Assembly: GCF_020510565.1 (NCBI RefSeq)
Contig: NZ_CP075189.1
Span: forward strand, 3,462,501 to 3,526,500
Origin: Ferribacterium limneticum
GTDB taxonomy: Bacteria; Pseudomonadota; Gammaproteobacteria; Burkholderiales; Rhodocyclaceae
Length of the DNA: 64,000 bases
Direction: 5' to 3'
Shown: positions 9,919-19,702 of the stretch, piece by piece
How the letters are laid out: every line of letters starts with the position of its first letter
Position numbering within the stretch: position 1 is the stretch's first letter
The notes under the pieces: generated by a model
What the model saw: only the letters and a program-made list of their open reading frames with translations
What the model was told of the DNA's origin: nothing
Database searches by the model: none
Position numbers and translations under genes: made by a program

Positions 9919-11273
9919 CAGCGCATCCCAGGCATCATTCCCTTCATGCCACGCATGAGCTTGCCGATGCCGCCCTTGGCCATCATCTTCATCATTTTCT
10001 GCGACTGTTCGAACTGGTTGAGCAGGCGATTGACCTCCTGCACCTGAACCCCCGCCCCCATCGCTATGCGACGCTTGCGGCTGGCTTTGATCAGTTCCGG
10101 CTTGGCCCGCTCAAGCGGCGTCATCGAATTGATGATCCCCTCGACCCGTCCGACCATCTTGTTCTCAGCCCCGGCCGGCATCTGACCGGCCATCTGGGCG
10201 ATCTGTGCCGGCATCTTGTCCATCAGCGCCGACAGGCCGCCCATATTGCGCATCTGGCCGATCTGTTCCTTGAAATCGTTGAGATCGAAGCCCTTGCCGG
10301 ATTTGAGCTTCTTGGCGAAGGCAATCGCCTTTTCCTCATCCAGACCTTTCTTGGCATCTTCGATCAGCGACAACACATCGCCCATACCGAGAATCCGCGA
10401 GGCCATCCGCTCCGGATGGAAAGCCTCCAGCCCGGTCAGCTTCTCGCCCACACCCGAGAACTTGATTGGCTTGCCGGTGACATGGCGCACCGACAACGCT
10501 GCACCACCACGCGAATCGCCATCCAGCTTGGTCAGCACGACGCCCGTCAGCGGCAATGCCTCGTTGAAGGACTTGGCCGTATTGACCGCATCCTGGCCCA
10601 ACATGGCATCGACGACGAACAATGTTTCGATCGGGTTGATCGCGGCATGCAGCCGCTTGATTTCGGCCATCATTTCTTCGTCGATAGCCAGACGGCCGGC
10701 CGTATCGACGAGCAACACGTCGTGGTAATGACGCTTGGCCCAGTCAATCGCCGCCACGGCAATCGCCTCGGGCTTCTCGCCAATGGTCGACGGGAAGAAA
10801 TCGATCCCGGCCTGCCCGGCCACCGATTTCAACTGCTCGATAGCCGCCGGACGATAAACGTCACAGGAGACAACCAGCACCTTCTTCTTGTGATTTTCCT
10901 TGAGGAACTTGCCCAGCTTGCCGACCGTCGTCGTCTTGCCGGCGCCCTGCAAACCAGCCATCAGGATAATCGCCGGCGGCTGGGTATTGAAATTGATGCC
11001 TTCGTGGGCATCGCCCATGATCTTGGTCAGTTCGGCGTGCACAACGCCGATCAGCGCCTGACCCGGGCTCAACGAACCGATCACCGCCTCGCCGACCGCC
11101 TTTTCCTTCACTGCAGCGATAAAATCCTTGACCACCGGCAAGGCCACGTCGGCCTCGAGCAGCGCCATACGCACTTCGCGCAAGGCATCGGCAATATTGG
11201 TTTCGGTCAGGCGAGCTTCGCCCTTGAGCGTCTTCATGACGCGAGCAAGGCGATTGGTCAGGTTATCGAGCAT
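9918..11273 (-). CDS. ffh: Signal recognition particle protein Ffh
   Basis: This 451-residue SRP54 GTPase targets nascent membrane proteins to the translocon with 4.5S RNA. Its parts are an N domain (1-85), a G domain with GLQGAGKTTT, DTAGR and TKLDGD motifs, and a methionine-rich M domain ending KLMRGMKGMMPGMR. The start MLDNLTNRLARVMK at 11273 is chosen over an upstream in-frame ATG that adds 30 non-conserved residues. It is divergent from the CcsA-like gene with a 29-base gap. Confidence 0.97.
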   Translation of the reverse strand: MLDNLTNRLARVMKTLKGEARLTETNIADALREVRMALLEADVALPVVKDFIAAVKEKAVGEAVIGSLSPGQALIGVVHAELTKIMGDAHEGINFNTQPPAIILMAGLQGAGKTTTVGKLGKFLKENHKKKVLVVSCDVYRPAAIEQLKSVAGQAGIDFFPSTIGEKPEAIAVAAIDWAKRHYHDVLLVDTAGRLAIDEEMMAEIKRLHAAINPIETLFVVDAMLGQDAVNTAKSFNEALPLTGVVLTKLDGDSRGGAALSVRHVTGKPIKFSGVGEKLTGLEAFHPERMASRILGMGDVLSLIEDAKKGLDEEKAIAFAKKLKSGKGFDLNDFKEQIGQMRNMGGLSALMDKMPAQIAQMAGQMPAGAENKMVGRVEGIINSMTPLERAKPELIKASRKRRIAMGAGVQVQEVNRLLNQFEQSQKMMKMMAKGGIGKLMRGMKGMMPGMR

Positions 11274-11302
11274 GTCGTTTGGGCTTCTAGTAGAATCTAA
11301 GG

Positions 11303-12142
11303 ATGGTTGATATTGTAATTCAGCTTCTGCCGCACATTCTTGCTGCCCTGCTTTATGGTGCACTTGGCTTCCATTTCTGGAACACCCGCTGGCGCGAGGG
11401 AGAAAACCAGTGTGTCGCCTGTCCCATGCAAATCTGGGAACGGGTTGCCATTGCCACCGCCTTGGTCGTGCACGCCACCGGCCTTTACGACGCCCTGTTT
11501 GCCGAAGTCGGCATGCGCTTCTCGTTCAGTTTTGCCCTGTCGCTCATGATGTGGCTCGCCGTTCTCATTTACTGGCTGGAAAGCTTCATGGCACGCATGG
11601 AGGGCATGCAGCCCATGGTTCTGCCGCTGGCAGCACTATGCACCGCGCTTCCCGTCTTCTTCCCGAACGTTCATCTGGTCGCCCACGCCAGCGCCACCGG
11701 CTTCAAACTCCACTTCCTGGCCGCCATGCTGGCCTACAGCCTGCTGACCCTGTCTGCACTGCACGCGATTTTCATGGGCTTTACCGAAAACGCCCTGCAC
11801 AAGCACTCGCTGAAACGCAGTCTGAACAGCCTGCCGCCCCTACTGACCATGGAAAAGTTGCTGTTCCGCATGCTGCTCGTCGGCTTCGTTCTATTGACCC
11901 TGACTGTCGGTAGCGGTGTTTTCTTCTCCGAAGCCCTGTTTGGCAAACCTCTGACGGTGGATCACAAAACCCTGTTCGCCTTCGCTTCGTGGGGCATCTT
12001 TGCCACACTGCTTGTTGGGCGCCACGTTTGGGGCTGGCGTGGCAAACGCGCCCTGCGCTGGACCCTGGCCGGATTCGCGCTGCTGATTCTGGCCTACGTT
12101 GGCAGTCGATTCGTCGCCGAAGTCATCCTCGGACGCGTCTAA
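11303..12142 (+). CDS. CcsA/YpjD-like cytochrome c assembly family membrane protein
   Basis: This 279-residue integral membrane protein has about eight hydrophobic segments. It resembles the CcsA/HemX family (YpjD in E. coli), found next to ffh in many proteobacteria. Conserved histidines sit near VDHKTLFAFASWGIFA and VGRHVWGWRGKRAL, positions that bind heme in CcsA. A direct role in cytochrome c maturation is family inference. It could also be a heme-handling membrane protein of unknown role. It is followed by a 186-base gap where I see no gene. Confidence 0.8.
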   Translation: MVDIVIQLLPHILAALLYGALGFHFWNTRWREGENQCVACPMQIWERVAIATALVVHATGLYDALFAEVGMRFSFSFALSLMMWLAVLIYWLESFMARMEGMQPMVLPLAALCTALPVFFPNVHLVAHASATGFKLHFLAAMLAYSLLTLSALHAIFMGFTENALHKHSLKRSLNSLPPLLTMEKLLFRMLLVGFVLLTLTVGSGVFFSEALFGKPLTVDHKTLFAFASWGIFATLLVGRHVWGWRGKRALRWTLAGFALLILAYVGSRFVAEVILGRV

Positions 12143-12328
12143 GCAGCAGACACCCCCTTTTCGGCGGCGCTGCCGGGGTCGCCATTCAAGAGCATGAGAC
12201 CCGACGCAGAGGTGTCGTTAACGTCTGCAACTTTCGACCTGAACCCGCCTGGCAACCGAGCGATCCTTTACAAACGGGCGCCTGCGTAGCATCATCAAGC
12301 GATCTAATCGGCATTTCCATATCGATCA

Positions 12329-14044
12329 ATGGCAGCAACACCTCAAAATCCTCCACTCGGCGGCCTGGCACGAGCCCTTGTACAGGCCGGGCAACTCAAG
12401 GAGGCCGAGGCAGAACAATTGCTGGCACAAGCTCACAGCAGCAAGACATCGCTGATCGAGCAGATCATAATCAGCCAAAAAGCCGGCGCGCTCGATATCG
12501 CGCGTTTCGTTGCCGACACCTTTGGCTATCCACTACTCGATCTCGCCGCATTCGATGAGGCGCACATCCCGTCAGACGCGATCGACAGAAAGCTGATCGC
12601 CACCCACAAAGTCATCCCGCTCAACAAGCGTGGCAACCGTCTTTCGGTCGCCATCGCCGACCCGACCAATCTGCGCGCCCTCGACGAAATACGCTTTCAG
12701 ACCGGACTCGCTGTCGACCCCATCGTCGTCGAGCAATCGAAACTCGCCCCTCTGGTTGCCAAGTACGCCGAATCCGCTGCGGATGCACTCAAGAATTTCA
12801 CCAGCGAAGACATCAACCTCGACTTTCTCGACGAAGAAGCGGCAGGCAAAGCTGACGAAGTGGCCGGCCAGGAGATTGATGATGCTCCGGTTGTCAAATT
12901 CATTCAGAAAATGTTGCTGGATGCCATCAACGACGGCGCTTCCGACATCCACTTCGAACCCTACGAAAAGTTCTATCGCATCCGCTTTCGGGTCGACGGT
13001 ATCTTGCGTGAAGTCGCCACGCCCCCCTTGGCGATCAAGGAAAAAATCGCCTCGCGAATCAAGGTCATTTCCCGACTGAATATTGCCGAAAAGCGTGTCC
13101 CCCAAGATGGGCGGATGCGACTCGTATTATCGAAGAATCGGGCCATCGATTTCCGGGTCAGTACCCTGCCGACATTGCAGGGCGAAAAGATCGTTATGCG
13201 GATTCTCGACCCTACTTCCGCCACATTGGGCATTGAGGCACTCGGCTATGAACCGGAACAGAAAGCCACTCTGCTGGAAGCCATCAGCCGGCCTTACGGA
13301 ATGATTCTGGTGACCGGGCCAACCGGCTCCGGCAAAACGGTATCGCTCTACACCTGCCTGAACATCCTGAACAAGGATGGCATCAATATTTCGACGGCCG
13401 AAGATCCTGCTGAAATAAACCTCCCCGGCGTCAATCAGGTTAACGTCGACGACCGCGCGGGACTAACTTTCCCCGTCGCGCTCAAAGCCTTTCTGCGCCA
13501 GGATCCGGACATCATCATGGTCGGCGAAATCCGCGACCTGGAAACCGCAGAGATATCGATCAAGGCTGCCCAGACAGGCCACCTTGTACTTTCGACACTG
13601 CATACAAATGACGCACCGCAAACCTTGACCCGCCTGATGAACATGGGAGTCCCCATGTTCAACATTGCCTCCAGCGTTCTCCTGATCACCGCTCAACGTT
13701 TGGCCCGTCGACTCTGCAATTGCAAAAAACCCATCACAGTTCCAGAACAGGCACTTCTTGATGCGGGGTATGCGGAGGCAGACCTCGATGGATCCTGGAC
13801 ACTGTTCGGCCCGAGCGGTTGCGATCGCTGCAAAGGTACTGGCTACAAAGGGCGAGTTGGCATCTATCAGGTCATGCCAATATCCGAGGCCATGCAGCGC
13901 CTGATCCTGAGCGGAGCCACTGCGCTTGATCTGGGCGCCCAAGCCAAGGCTGAAGGGGTGAAAAACCTGCGCGAATCCGGTTTGTTGAAGGTAAAACAAG
14001 GCATGACGTCACTTGACGAAGTCTTAAGCACTACCAACGCCTAA
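12329..14044 (+). CDS. pilB: Type IV pilus extension ATPase PilB
   Basis: This 571-residue hexameric ATPase powers pilin polymerisation at the inner membrane. It has an N-terminal GSPII_E domain (about 10-160), then the ATPase core with Walker A GPTGSGKT (about residue 330), an Asp box, GEIRDLETAEI and a His box. A zinc-binding cysteine tetrad (LCNCKKP and CDRCKGTGYKGR) lies near 460-510. It is the first gene of pilB-pilC-pilD. Type IV pili drive twitching and, in many species, DNA uptake. Confidence 0.97.
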   Translation: MAATPQNPPLGGLARALVQAGQLKEAEAEQLLAQAHSSKTSLIEQIIISQKAGALDIARFVADTFGYPLLDLAAFDEAHIPSDAIDRKLIATHKVIPLNKRGNRLSVAIADPTNLRALDEIRFQTGLAVDPIVVEQSKLAPLVAKYAESAADALKNFTSEDINLDFLDEEAAGKADEVAGQEIDDAPVVKFIQKMLLDAINDGASDIHFEPYEKFYRIRFRVDGILREVATPPLAIKEKIASRIKVISRLNIAEKRVPQDGRMRLVLSKNRAIDFRVSTLPTLQGEKIVMRILDPTSATLGIEALGYEPEQKATLLEAISRPYGMILVTGPTGSGKTVSLYTCLNILNKDGINISTAEDPAEINLPGVNQVNVDDRAGLTFPVALKAFLRQDPDIIMVGEIRDLETAEISIKAAQTGHLVLSTLHTNDAPQTLTRLMNMGVPMFNIASSVLLITAQRLARRLCNCKKPITVPEQALLDAGYAEADLDGSWTLFGPSGCDRCKGTGYKGRVGIYQVMPISEAMQRLILSGATALDLGAQAKAEGVKNLRESGLLKVKQGMTSLDEVLSTTNA

Positions 14045-14059
14045 TGAAAAGGAAAAAAT

Positions 14060-15286
14060 ATGGCTACCGCCGCAAGATCTAGGGCCTCGGCAGTCAAGGA
14101 AAACACCTTCCTCTGGGAGGGAAAGAACAAAGATGGCAAAGCCGTTCGCGGAGAAATGCGCGCAGCCAGCGACTCCGTCGTGCAAACCACGCTGCGTCGG
14201 CAAGGCATAACCAGCATTAAGGCCAAGAAAGTCCGCTTCAAGACTGGTGGCACGATTACGGAAAAAGATATTTCCCTGTTCACCCGCCAGTTGGCGACCA
14301 TGATGAAATCAGGCGTCCCGCTGTTGCAGTCGTTCGATATCGTCGGTCGAGGACACTCCAATCCCGCAGTCGGCAAATTACTGCTCGATATTAAGTCAGA
14401 TGTTGAAACAGGCAGTTCCCTGTCTCAAGCGTTCCGCAAGTTTCCACTGCAATTCGATGCACTGTATTGCAATCTCGTCGCAGCTGGCGAACAGGCCGGC
14501 ATTCTGGACACATTGCTGGACCGCCTTGCAACCTATAAGGAAAAAATAATAGCAATCAAAGGCAAGATAAAGTCTGCACTGTTCTACCCGATTGCAGTCT
14601 TGGTTGTTGCCTTCATCATCACTGCCGTGATCATGATTTTCGTGATCCCAGCATTTAAGGATGTGTTCAAGAGCTTTGGTGCCGACCTCCCAGCGCCGAC
14701 CTTGTTTGTGATTGCGCTTTCAGACTTTTTCGTTGCCTATTGGTGGGCGATATTCGGCATTCTTGGCGGTGGCCTCTATACATTTCTTGAGAGCTGGAAG
14801 CGCTCAGAAAAAATCCAGATGGCCATGGATCGACTACTTCTGAAAATGCCCGTTTTTGGAGAAATTGTCCGCAAGTCAGTAATTGCTAGATGGACCAGAA
14901 CCTTGGCCACTATGTTTGCTGCCGGCGTACCACTGGTCGAATCCCTTGAGTCAGTCGGCGGCGCGGCCGGCAATCACGTTTACAAAGTTGCGACCCGACA
15001 AATTCAAAGTGAGGTGTCCACAGGTACCAACCTGACTACCGCAATGCAGAACGTGAATCTATTTCCCAACATGGTAATTCAGATGGTATCCATCGGCGAA
15101 GAGTCTGGTGCGTTGGATTCCATGCTCTCCAAGGTTGCCGATTTTTTTGAACAGGAAGTCGATGACGCTGTGGATGCGATGTCCAGCCTGATGGAGCCCA
15201 TCATCATGGTAGTCCTCGGTACGCTGATTGGCGGCATGGTTGTTGCAATGTATCTACCAATATTCAAGATCGGAGCCGTCGTCTAA
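14060..15286 (+). CDS. pilC: Type IV pilus inner-membrane platform protein PilC
   Basis: This 408-residue protein has two repeated GspF domains (about 70-195 and 275-395) and three transmembrane helices (about 175-200, 215-245, 375-400). It shows the family motifs FTRQLATMMKSGVPL and its repeat TRTLATMFAAGVPLVESLE. PilC anchors PilB and guides pilin subunits. It follows pilB after 15 bases and overlaps pilD in a TAATG junction. Confidence 0.97.
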   Translation: MATAARSRASAVKENTFLWEGKNKDGKAVRGEMRAASDSVVQTTLRRQGITSIKAKKVRFKTGGTITEKDISLFTRQLATMMKSGVPLLQSFDIVGRGHSNPAVGKLLLDIKSDVETGSSLSQAFRKFPLQFDALYCNLVAAGEQAGILDTLLDRLATYKEKIIAIKGKIKSALFYPIAVLVVAFIITAVIMIFVIPAFKDVFKSFGADLPAPTLFVIALSDFFVAYWWAIFGILGGGLYTFLESWKRSEKIQMAMDRLLLKMPVFGEIVRKSVIARWTRTLATMFAAGVPLVESLESVGGAAGNHVYKVATRQIQSEVSTGTNLTTAMQNVNLFPNMVIQMVSIGEESGALDSMLSKVADFFEQEVDDAVDAMSSLMEPIIMVVLGTLIGGMVVAMYLPIFKIGAVV

Positions 15287-16140
15287 TGCTTCCGGAAACC
15301 CTGGGCGGTCTGGCTGCTGCGGCGGGGCTGCTTGGCCTGTGTGTTGGCAGTTTTCTCAATGTAGTCATTCACCGACTACCCAAAATGATGGAGCAGGAAT
15401 GGCAGGCGCAATGTGCCGAATTGCGCGGAGAGCAGGGAGCGACCGCGGCAGAGCCTCTATCACTGGCAAAACCACGCTCACGCTGCCCTACCTGTGGCCA
15501 CCAAATTACAGCCATCGAGAATATCCCGCTTGTCAGCTATCTGTTGATTCTCAAGGGTAAATGCTCGGGATGTCATGCGCGCATTTCGCCCCGCTATCCG
15601 ATCATCGAGGCGCTTACTGGCCTCGTATCGGCCTATGTTGCCTGGCATTTCGGCCCGACACTTCAAGCGGCCGGCGCACTCATATTGGTCTGGTCCCTGA
15701 TTGCACTCGCCGCCATCGACCTCGACACTCAACTGTTGCCGGACTCGATTACGCTACCATTGCTCTGGCTGGGTCTCACTCTTAACCTGTGGGGAGCATA
15801 TGCCGACCTGCCCTCCGCGGTCGTCGGCGCGATGCTCGGCTATTTGGCGCTGTGGAGCGTATTTTGGCTATTCAAGCTGGTCACTGGCAAGGAAGGCATG
15901 GGCTATGGCGATTTCAAACTACTTGCCGCACTGGGCGCATGGCTGGGCTGGCAGATGCTGCCAGCCATTATCCTGCTCTCCTCGGTGGTCGGTGCCATCG
16001 TCGGCATCACGCTGATCGTTGCCACCCGGCACGGACGCAACGTTCCGATTCCGTTCGGCCCCTACCTCGCGGCAGCTGGAGGCATCGCTCTTTTCTGGGG
16101 CAATTCGATCACGCACAGCTATCTTGGTCTTATCGGTTGA
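15286..16140 (+). CDS. pilD: Prepilin peptidase / N-methyltransferase PilD
   Basis: This 284-residue bifunctional membrane enzyme cleaves prepilin leaders and methylates the new N terminus. The N-terminal zinc-binding domain has two CxxC pairs (CPTCGH and CSGCHA, about residues 66-92). The catalytic aspartates are in AAIDLDTQLLPD and GMGYGDFKLLAALGAW. About eight membrane segments are present. The usual follower coaE is absent here. The next gene is fmdB. Confidence 0.97.
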   Translation: MLPETLGGLAAAAGLLGLCVGSFLNVVIHRLPKMMEQEWQAQCAELRGEQGATAAEPLSLAKPRSRCPTCGHQITAIENIPLVSYLLILKGKCSGCHARISPRYPIIEALTGLVSAYVAWHFGPTLQAAGALILVWSLIALAAIDLDTQLLPDSITLPLLWLGLTLNLWGAYADLPSAVVGAMLGYLALWSVFWLFKLVTGKEGMGYGDFKLLAALGAWLGWQMLPAIILLSSVVGAIVGITLIVATRHGRNVPIPFGPYLAAAGGIALFWGNSITHSYLGLIG

Positions 16141-16184
16141 AAAAAGCCGTCCTCACCCTAACATAGCCAACTCTGACTCTCGGT

Positions 16185-16190
16185 TATAAT
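16185..16190 (+). promoter_or_regulatory. Candidate -10 element of the fmdB-aspS row
   Basis: There is a perfect TATAAT 22 bases before the fmdB start, between pilD and fmdB. The -35 region is poor. It suggests that fmdB, the DUF502 gene and aspS have their own promoter separate from pilBCD. Confidence 0.45.
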
Positions 16191-16211
16191 TCAAGGTTTT
16201 GGAGGACTCCC

Positions 16212-16466
16212 ATGCCGATTTACGAATATCGCTGTGACTCCTGCGGCTTCCAGAAAGAACATCTGCAAAAAATGAGCGATCCCGTGCTCACGATTTGCCC
16301 GGAATGCAGCAAGGAAAGCTACAGCAAGCTACTTTCCGCCGCCGGCTTTCAGCTCAAAGGCAGTGGCTGGTATGCCACCGACTTCAAGGGTGGTAGCAAG
16401 AAAGCAGATGCCGCCCCCCCGTGTCAGACCGGAGAAGGAAGCTGCTCGTCGTGCGTGGCCAACTGA
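16212..16466 (+). CDS. FmdB family zinc-ribbon protein
   Basis: This 84-residue protein has the FmdB/CxxC_CxxC_SSSS fold: MPIYEYRCDSCGF, then ICPECSKESYSKLLSAAGFQLKGSGWY. Two CxxC pairs form a zinc ribbon. The C-terminal tail adds [11 protein letters not shown]. The family was named for a putative regulator of formamidase, but its true role is unknown. It commonly precedes a DUF502 gene and aspS in betaproteobacteria, as here. It has a GGAGG ribosome site at about 16200. Confidence 0.85.
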   Translation: MPIYEYRCDSCGFQKEHLQKMSDPVLTICPECSKESYSKLLSAAGFQLKGSGWYATDFKGGSKKADAAPPCQTGEGSCSSCVAN

Positions 16467-17080
16467 TTAAACGCTATTTCATCACGGGCCTGCTGATCTG
16501 GGTCCCGTTGGTCATTACCGGTTGGGTGCTGTCGATGATCATCAGCACGCTTGATCAGTCCTTGCGTCTGCTGCCCGAGGGCATGCATCCGCAAAGCCTG
16601 GTCGGATTCGCCATTCCTGGCGCCGGGGCGGTTCTGACGCTGGCGATGATCCTGTTTACCGGCCTGCTCGCCACCAATTTCATTGGCCAGAAACTCGTTG
16701 TCTGGTCAGAAAAGATCCTGGCTCGCATCCCTGTGGTCAACTCGGTTTACCACAGTGTCAAGCAGGTTTCCGACACGCTTTTCTCCCCGAATGGCAATGC
16801 GTTCCGCAAGGCCCTGCTGATTCACTACCCCCACCAGGGCAGCTGGACCATCGCCTTCCAGACCGGTAGCCCCGGAGGCGATATCGTCAATCATCTCGAT
16901 GGCGAGCATGTCAGCGTTTACGTGCCGACCACGCCCAACCCGACCTCGGGGTTTTTCCTGATGCTTCCGGCCAAGGATGTCATCGAACTCGAGATGACCG
17001 TCGACGAAGCGCTCAAATACATTATCTCGATGGGCGTCGTGGCTCCCCAGCCACACCCCCGCGTCATTACCAACACCTGA
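16451..17080 (+). CDS. DUF502 family membrane protein
   Basis: From GTG 16451 the product has about 209 residues. It has two N-terminal transmembrane segments (about 7-30 and 50-75), then a soluble domain with [14 protein letters not shown] and [12 protein letters not shown], the DUF502 signature. The start is placed at GTG 16451 because AGAAGGAAG precedes it at the right distance. An in-frame GTG at 16421 would add ten basic residues. It overlaps fmdB by 16 bases. The function is unknown. Confidence 0.8.
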   Translation: MRGQLIKRYFITGLLIWVPLVITGWVLSMIISTLDQSLRLLPEGMHPQSLVGFAIPGAGAVLTLAMILFTGLLATNFIGQKLVVWSEKILARIPVVNSVYHSVKQVSDTLFSPNGNAFRKALLIHYPHQGSWTIAFQTGSPGGDIVNHLDGEHVSVYVPTTPNPTSGFFLMLPAKDVIELEMTVDEALKYIISMGVVAPQPHPRVITNT

Positions 17081-17097
17081 ATCAACCGGAAAGCTTC

Positions 17098-18897
17098 ATG
17101 CGTACCCATTATTGCGGACAACTTAATGCCGCCCTCGACGGGCAAATCGTTACCCTGTGCGGCTGGGCCCATCGTCGGCGCGACCACGGCGGCGTTATTT
17201 TCATCGACTTGCGCGATCGCGAAGGTTTGGCGCAGGTCGTTTGCGACCCTGATCGTGCCGCCACGTTCTCCATCGCCGAATCGGTCCGCAACGAGTTTTG
17301 CCTGAAGATCACCGGCAAAGTCCGTCCGCGCCCGGCCGGTACGACCAATGCCAACCTGGCATCCGGCGAGATCGAAATCCTCTGCCACGAGATCGAGGTG
17401 TTGAACCCATCCGTCACGCCGCCGTTCCAACTGGACGAAGACAATCTGTCCGAGAACGTTCGCCTGCTGCATCGCGTCATTGATCTGCGTCGTCCGCAGA
17501 TGCAGAACAATCTGATGCTGCGTTACAAAACCTCCCGCGCCTTCCGCCGCTTCCTTGACGACAACGGTTTCATCGATATCGAAACACCGATGCTCACCAA
17601 GTCGACCCCGGAAGGCGCACGCGATTATCTGGTGCCTTCACGCGTTCATCCGGGCCAGTTCTTTGCCCTCCCGCAGTCGCCGCAGCTCTTCAAGCAGTTG
17701 CTGATGGTGGCTGGCTACGACCGTTACTACCAGATCGTCAAATGCTTCCGCGACGAGGATTTGCGCGCTGACCGCCAGCCCGAATTCACCCAGGTCGATA
17801 TCGAAACCTCGTTCATGAGCGAGGCCGAAATCATGGCGTTGACGGAAAAGCTGATCCGCACTGTCTTCAAGGAAGCCATAGACGTCGACTTGCCTGACTT
17901 CCCGCGCATGACCTATGCCGAAGCCATGCACCGCTTTGGCTCCGACAAGCCGGATCTGCGCGTCACGCTTGAACTGACTGAAGTTACCGATGCGTTCAAG
18001 GATGTCGCCTTCAAGGTCTTTGCCGGCGTTGCCAACAGCGAAGGTGGTCGCATCGCCGCCATGCGCATTCCGGGCGGCGCCACGCTGACCCGCGGAGAGA
18101 TCGATGCCTACACTCAGTTTGTCGGCATCTACGGCGCCCGTGGGCTGGCTTACATAAAGGTCAATGACGTCACCCAGATCAACGAAACTGGCCTCCAGTC
18201 GCCGATTGTCAAAAATCTGTCGGAAGCTTCGCTGAAGGCCGTCATCGAGCGCACCGGCGCCCAGTCCGGCGACCTGATCTTCTTCGGAGCCGACAAGGCC
18301 AAGATCGTCAATGACGCCCTTGGCGCCTTGCGCATCAAGATCGGCCACGAAAAGGGCTTCGTCACCGGCGCCAAGTGGGCTCCGCTGTGGGTCATCGACT
18401 TCCCGATGTTCGAGTACGACGATGAAAACAAGCGCTGGTCGGCATGCCACCACCCGTTCACCAGCCCCAAGGACGAGCATCTTGACCTGCTGGTCAGCGA
18501 TCCGGGCAAGTGCCTGGCCAAGGCCTACGACCTGGCGCTCAACGGCTGGGAACTGGGCGGCGGCTCGGTGCGTATCCACCGCTCCGATGTGCAGGAAAAG
18601 GTTTTCTCGGCCCTCAACATCGGCCCCGAGGAGCAACAGGCCAAGTTCGGCTTCCTGCTCGACGCGCTGAAGTACGGCGCCCCGCCGCACGGCGGCCTGG
18701 CTTTTGGTCTCGACCGCATCGTCACCATGATGACCGGTGCCGAATCGATCCGCGACGTGATTGCTTTCCCGAAGACCCAGCGCGCCCAGTGTTTGCTCAC
18801 CGACGCGCCGTCCGGCGTCGACGAGAAGCAATTGCGCGAACTGCACATCCGTTTGCGCCAGAAGGTCGAAACGCAAGTCGAAGTCAGCCCGACCTAA
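17098..18897 (+). CDS. aspS: Aspartyl-tRNA synthetase
   Basis: This 599-residue bacterial-type class IIb synthetase has an N-terminal OB-fold (1-110), motif 2 ([19 protein letters not shown]), a large bacterial insertion domain (about 280-420), and motif 3 ([15 protein letters not shown]). It starts 17 bases after the DUF502 gene. In species lacking AsnRS this enzyme can be non-discriminating. The sequence alone does not settle that here. Confidence 0.98.
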   Translation: MRTHYCGQLNAALDGQIVTLCGWAHRRRDHGGVIFIDLRDREGLAQVVCDPDRAATFSIAESVRNEFCLKITGKVRPRPAGTTNANLASGEIEILCHEIEVLNPSVTPPFQLDEDNLSENVRLLHRVIDLRRPQMQNNLMLRYKTSRAFRRFLDDNGFIDIETPMLTKSTPEGARDYLVPSRVHPGQFFALPQSPQLFKQLLMVAGYDRYYQIVKCFRDEDLRADRQPEFTQVDIETSFMSEAEIMALTEKLIRTVFKEAIDVDLPDFPRMTYAEAMHRFGSDKPDLRVTLELTEVTDAFKDVAFKVFAGVANSEGGRIAAMRIPGGATLTRGEIDAYTQFVGIYGARGLAYIKVNDVTQINETGLQSPIVKNLSEASLKAVIERTGAQSGDLIFFGADKAKIVNDALGALRIKIGHEKGFVTGAKWAPLWVIDFPMFEYDDENKRWSACHHPFTSPKDEHLDLLVSDPGKCLAKAYDLALNGWELGGGSVRIHRSDVQEKVFSALNIGPEEQQAKFGFLLDALKYGAPPHGGLAFGLDRIVTMMTGAESIRDVIAFPKTQRAQCLLTDAPSGVDEKQLRELHIRLRQKVETQVEVSPT

Positions 18898-18903
18898 ACG
18901 CCG

Positions 18904-19263
18904 ATGCAGACTTTCCTGCGCCTCCTGATCGTCGCCTGGCTGGCGATCGGGAGCGCATTTGCTTTCAGTTTCGGGCGCGATGCTACGGTCGACACGATTT
19001 TGGTGGCAAATTTGCCCACCGAAGCCCGGCAAACACTTGCCCTGATCAAGGCCGGCGGCCCGTTTCCCTATGAGCGAGATGGCATCGTATTCGGCAACTT
19101 CGAAAAACGCCTGCCCTTGCACCCGCGTGGCTATTACCGCGAATACACGGTAAAAACACCGTGGCGCAAGGATCGCGGGCCTCGCCGGATCGTCGCCGGC
19201 CGGGACAGCAACTACTATTACACCGACGACCACTACCGGACCTTTCGGCAAATCGCGGAATAG
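18904..19263 (+). CDS. Secreted barnase-like guanyl-specific ribonuclease
   Basis: This 119-residue protein has a signal peptide (about 1-20). The microbial ribonuclease N1/T1 fold shows the barnase active-site spacing: Glu in YYREYTV, Arg in PRRIVAG, and His in DDHYRTFRQI near the C terminus. It should cut RNA after G in the periplasm or outside the cell. It starts 6 bases after aspS and is followed after 10 bases by a barstar-like gene. A non-toxic role in extracellular RNA scavenging remains possible. Confidence 0.85.
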   Translation: MQTFLRLLIVAWLAIGSAFAFSFGRDATVDTILVANLPTEARQTLALIKAGGPFPYERDGIVFGNFEKRLPLHPRGYYREYTVKTPWRKDRGPRRIVAGRDSNYYYTDDHYRTFRQIAE

Positions 19264-19273
19264 GGACATATCG

Positions 19274-19702
19274 ATGAGCGACAACCTGCTCGAAAATGCC
19301 AGTGCATCCGGGGTATTCCACCTGGTGGCAACTCAACAATCGACCATCGAAACAGCGGCCAAGCAGGCTGATTTCTGCGTCCTGAAGGCCGACATCGTCA
19401 GGCCCGCTTCAACGCAGGACGTATTGCTTCAACTCGGTAGCGCGCTCGATTTTCCGAGCTGGTACGGCGCCAATTTCGATGCGCTCTATGACTGCCTGAC
19501 CGACCCCGACTGGCGACCCGCCAAGGGTCACGTCCTGTTCATCAACGGCATAACCCGCTTGCGTGCAGCGCACCCGGTTGATTTCGCCACCTTGATCGAA
19601 GTCTTGCAGGCGGCAGCCGAAGACAGGCGCAAAACACATGTGCCCTTCTGGATCCTGATCGACGCCCCGGCCCGTGGCATTACGACACTCGCCGAGGCAT
19701 GA
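19274..19702 (+). CDS. Barstar family ribonuclease inhibitor
   Basis: This 142-residue protein has the barstar core DFPSWYGANFDALYDCLTD (about residues 55-75), matching the YGENLDALWDCL helix by which barstar blocks the barnase active site. There is no signal peptide, so it protects the cytoplasm. It is paired with the upstream RNase and overlaps nudB by 4 bases (ATGA), so the immunity gene sits inside a housekeeping operon. Confidence 0.88.
   Translation: MSDNLLENASASGVFHLVATQQSTIETAAKQADFCVLKADIVRPASTQDVLLQLGSALDFPSWYGANFDALYDCLTDPDWRPAKGHVLFINGITRLRAAHPVDFATLIEVLQAAAEDRRKTHVPFWILIDAPARGITTLAEA

Noticed and set aside
17638..19284. A 548-codon minus-strand frame opposite aspS and the RNase gene
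   Set aside because: It is antisense to aspS and the barnase-like gene, both well supported. No motifs are seen.
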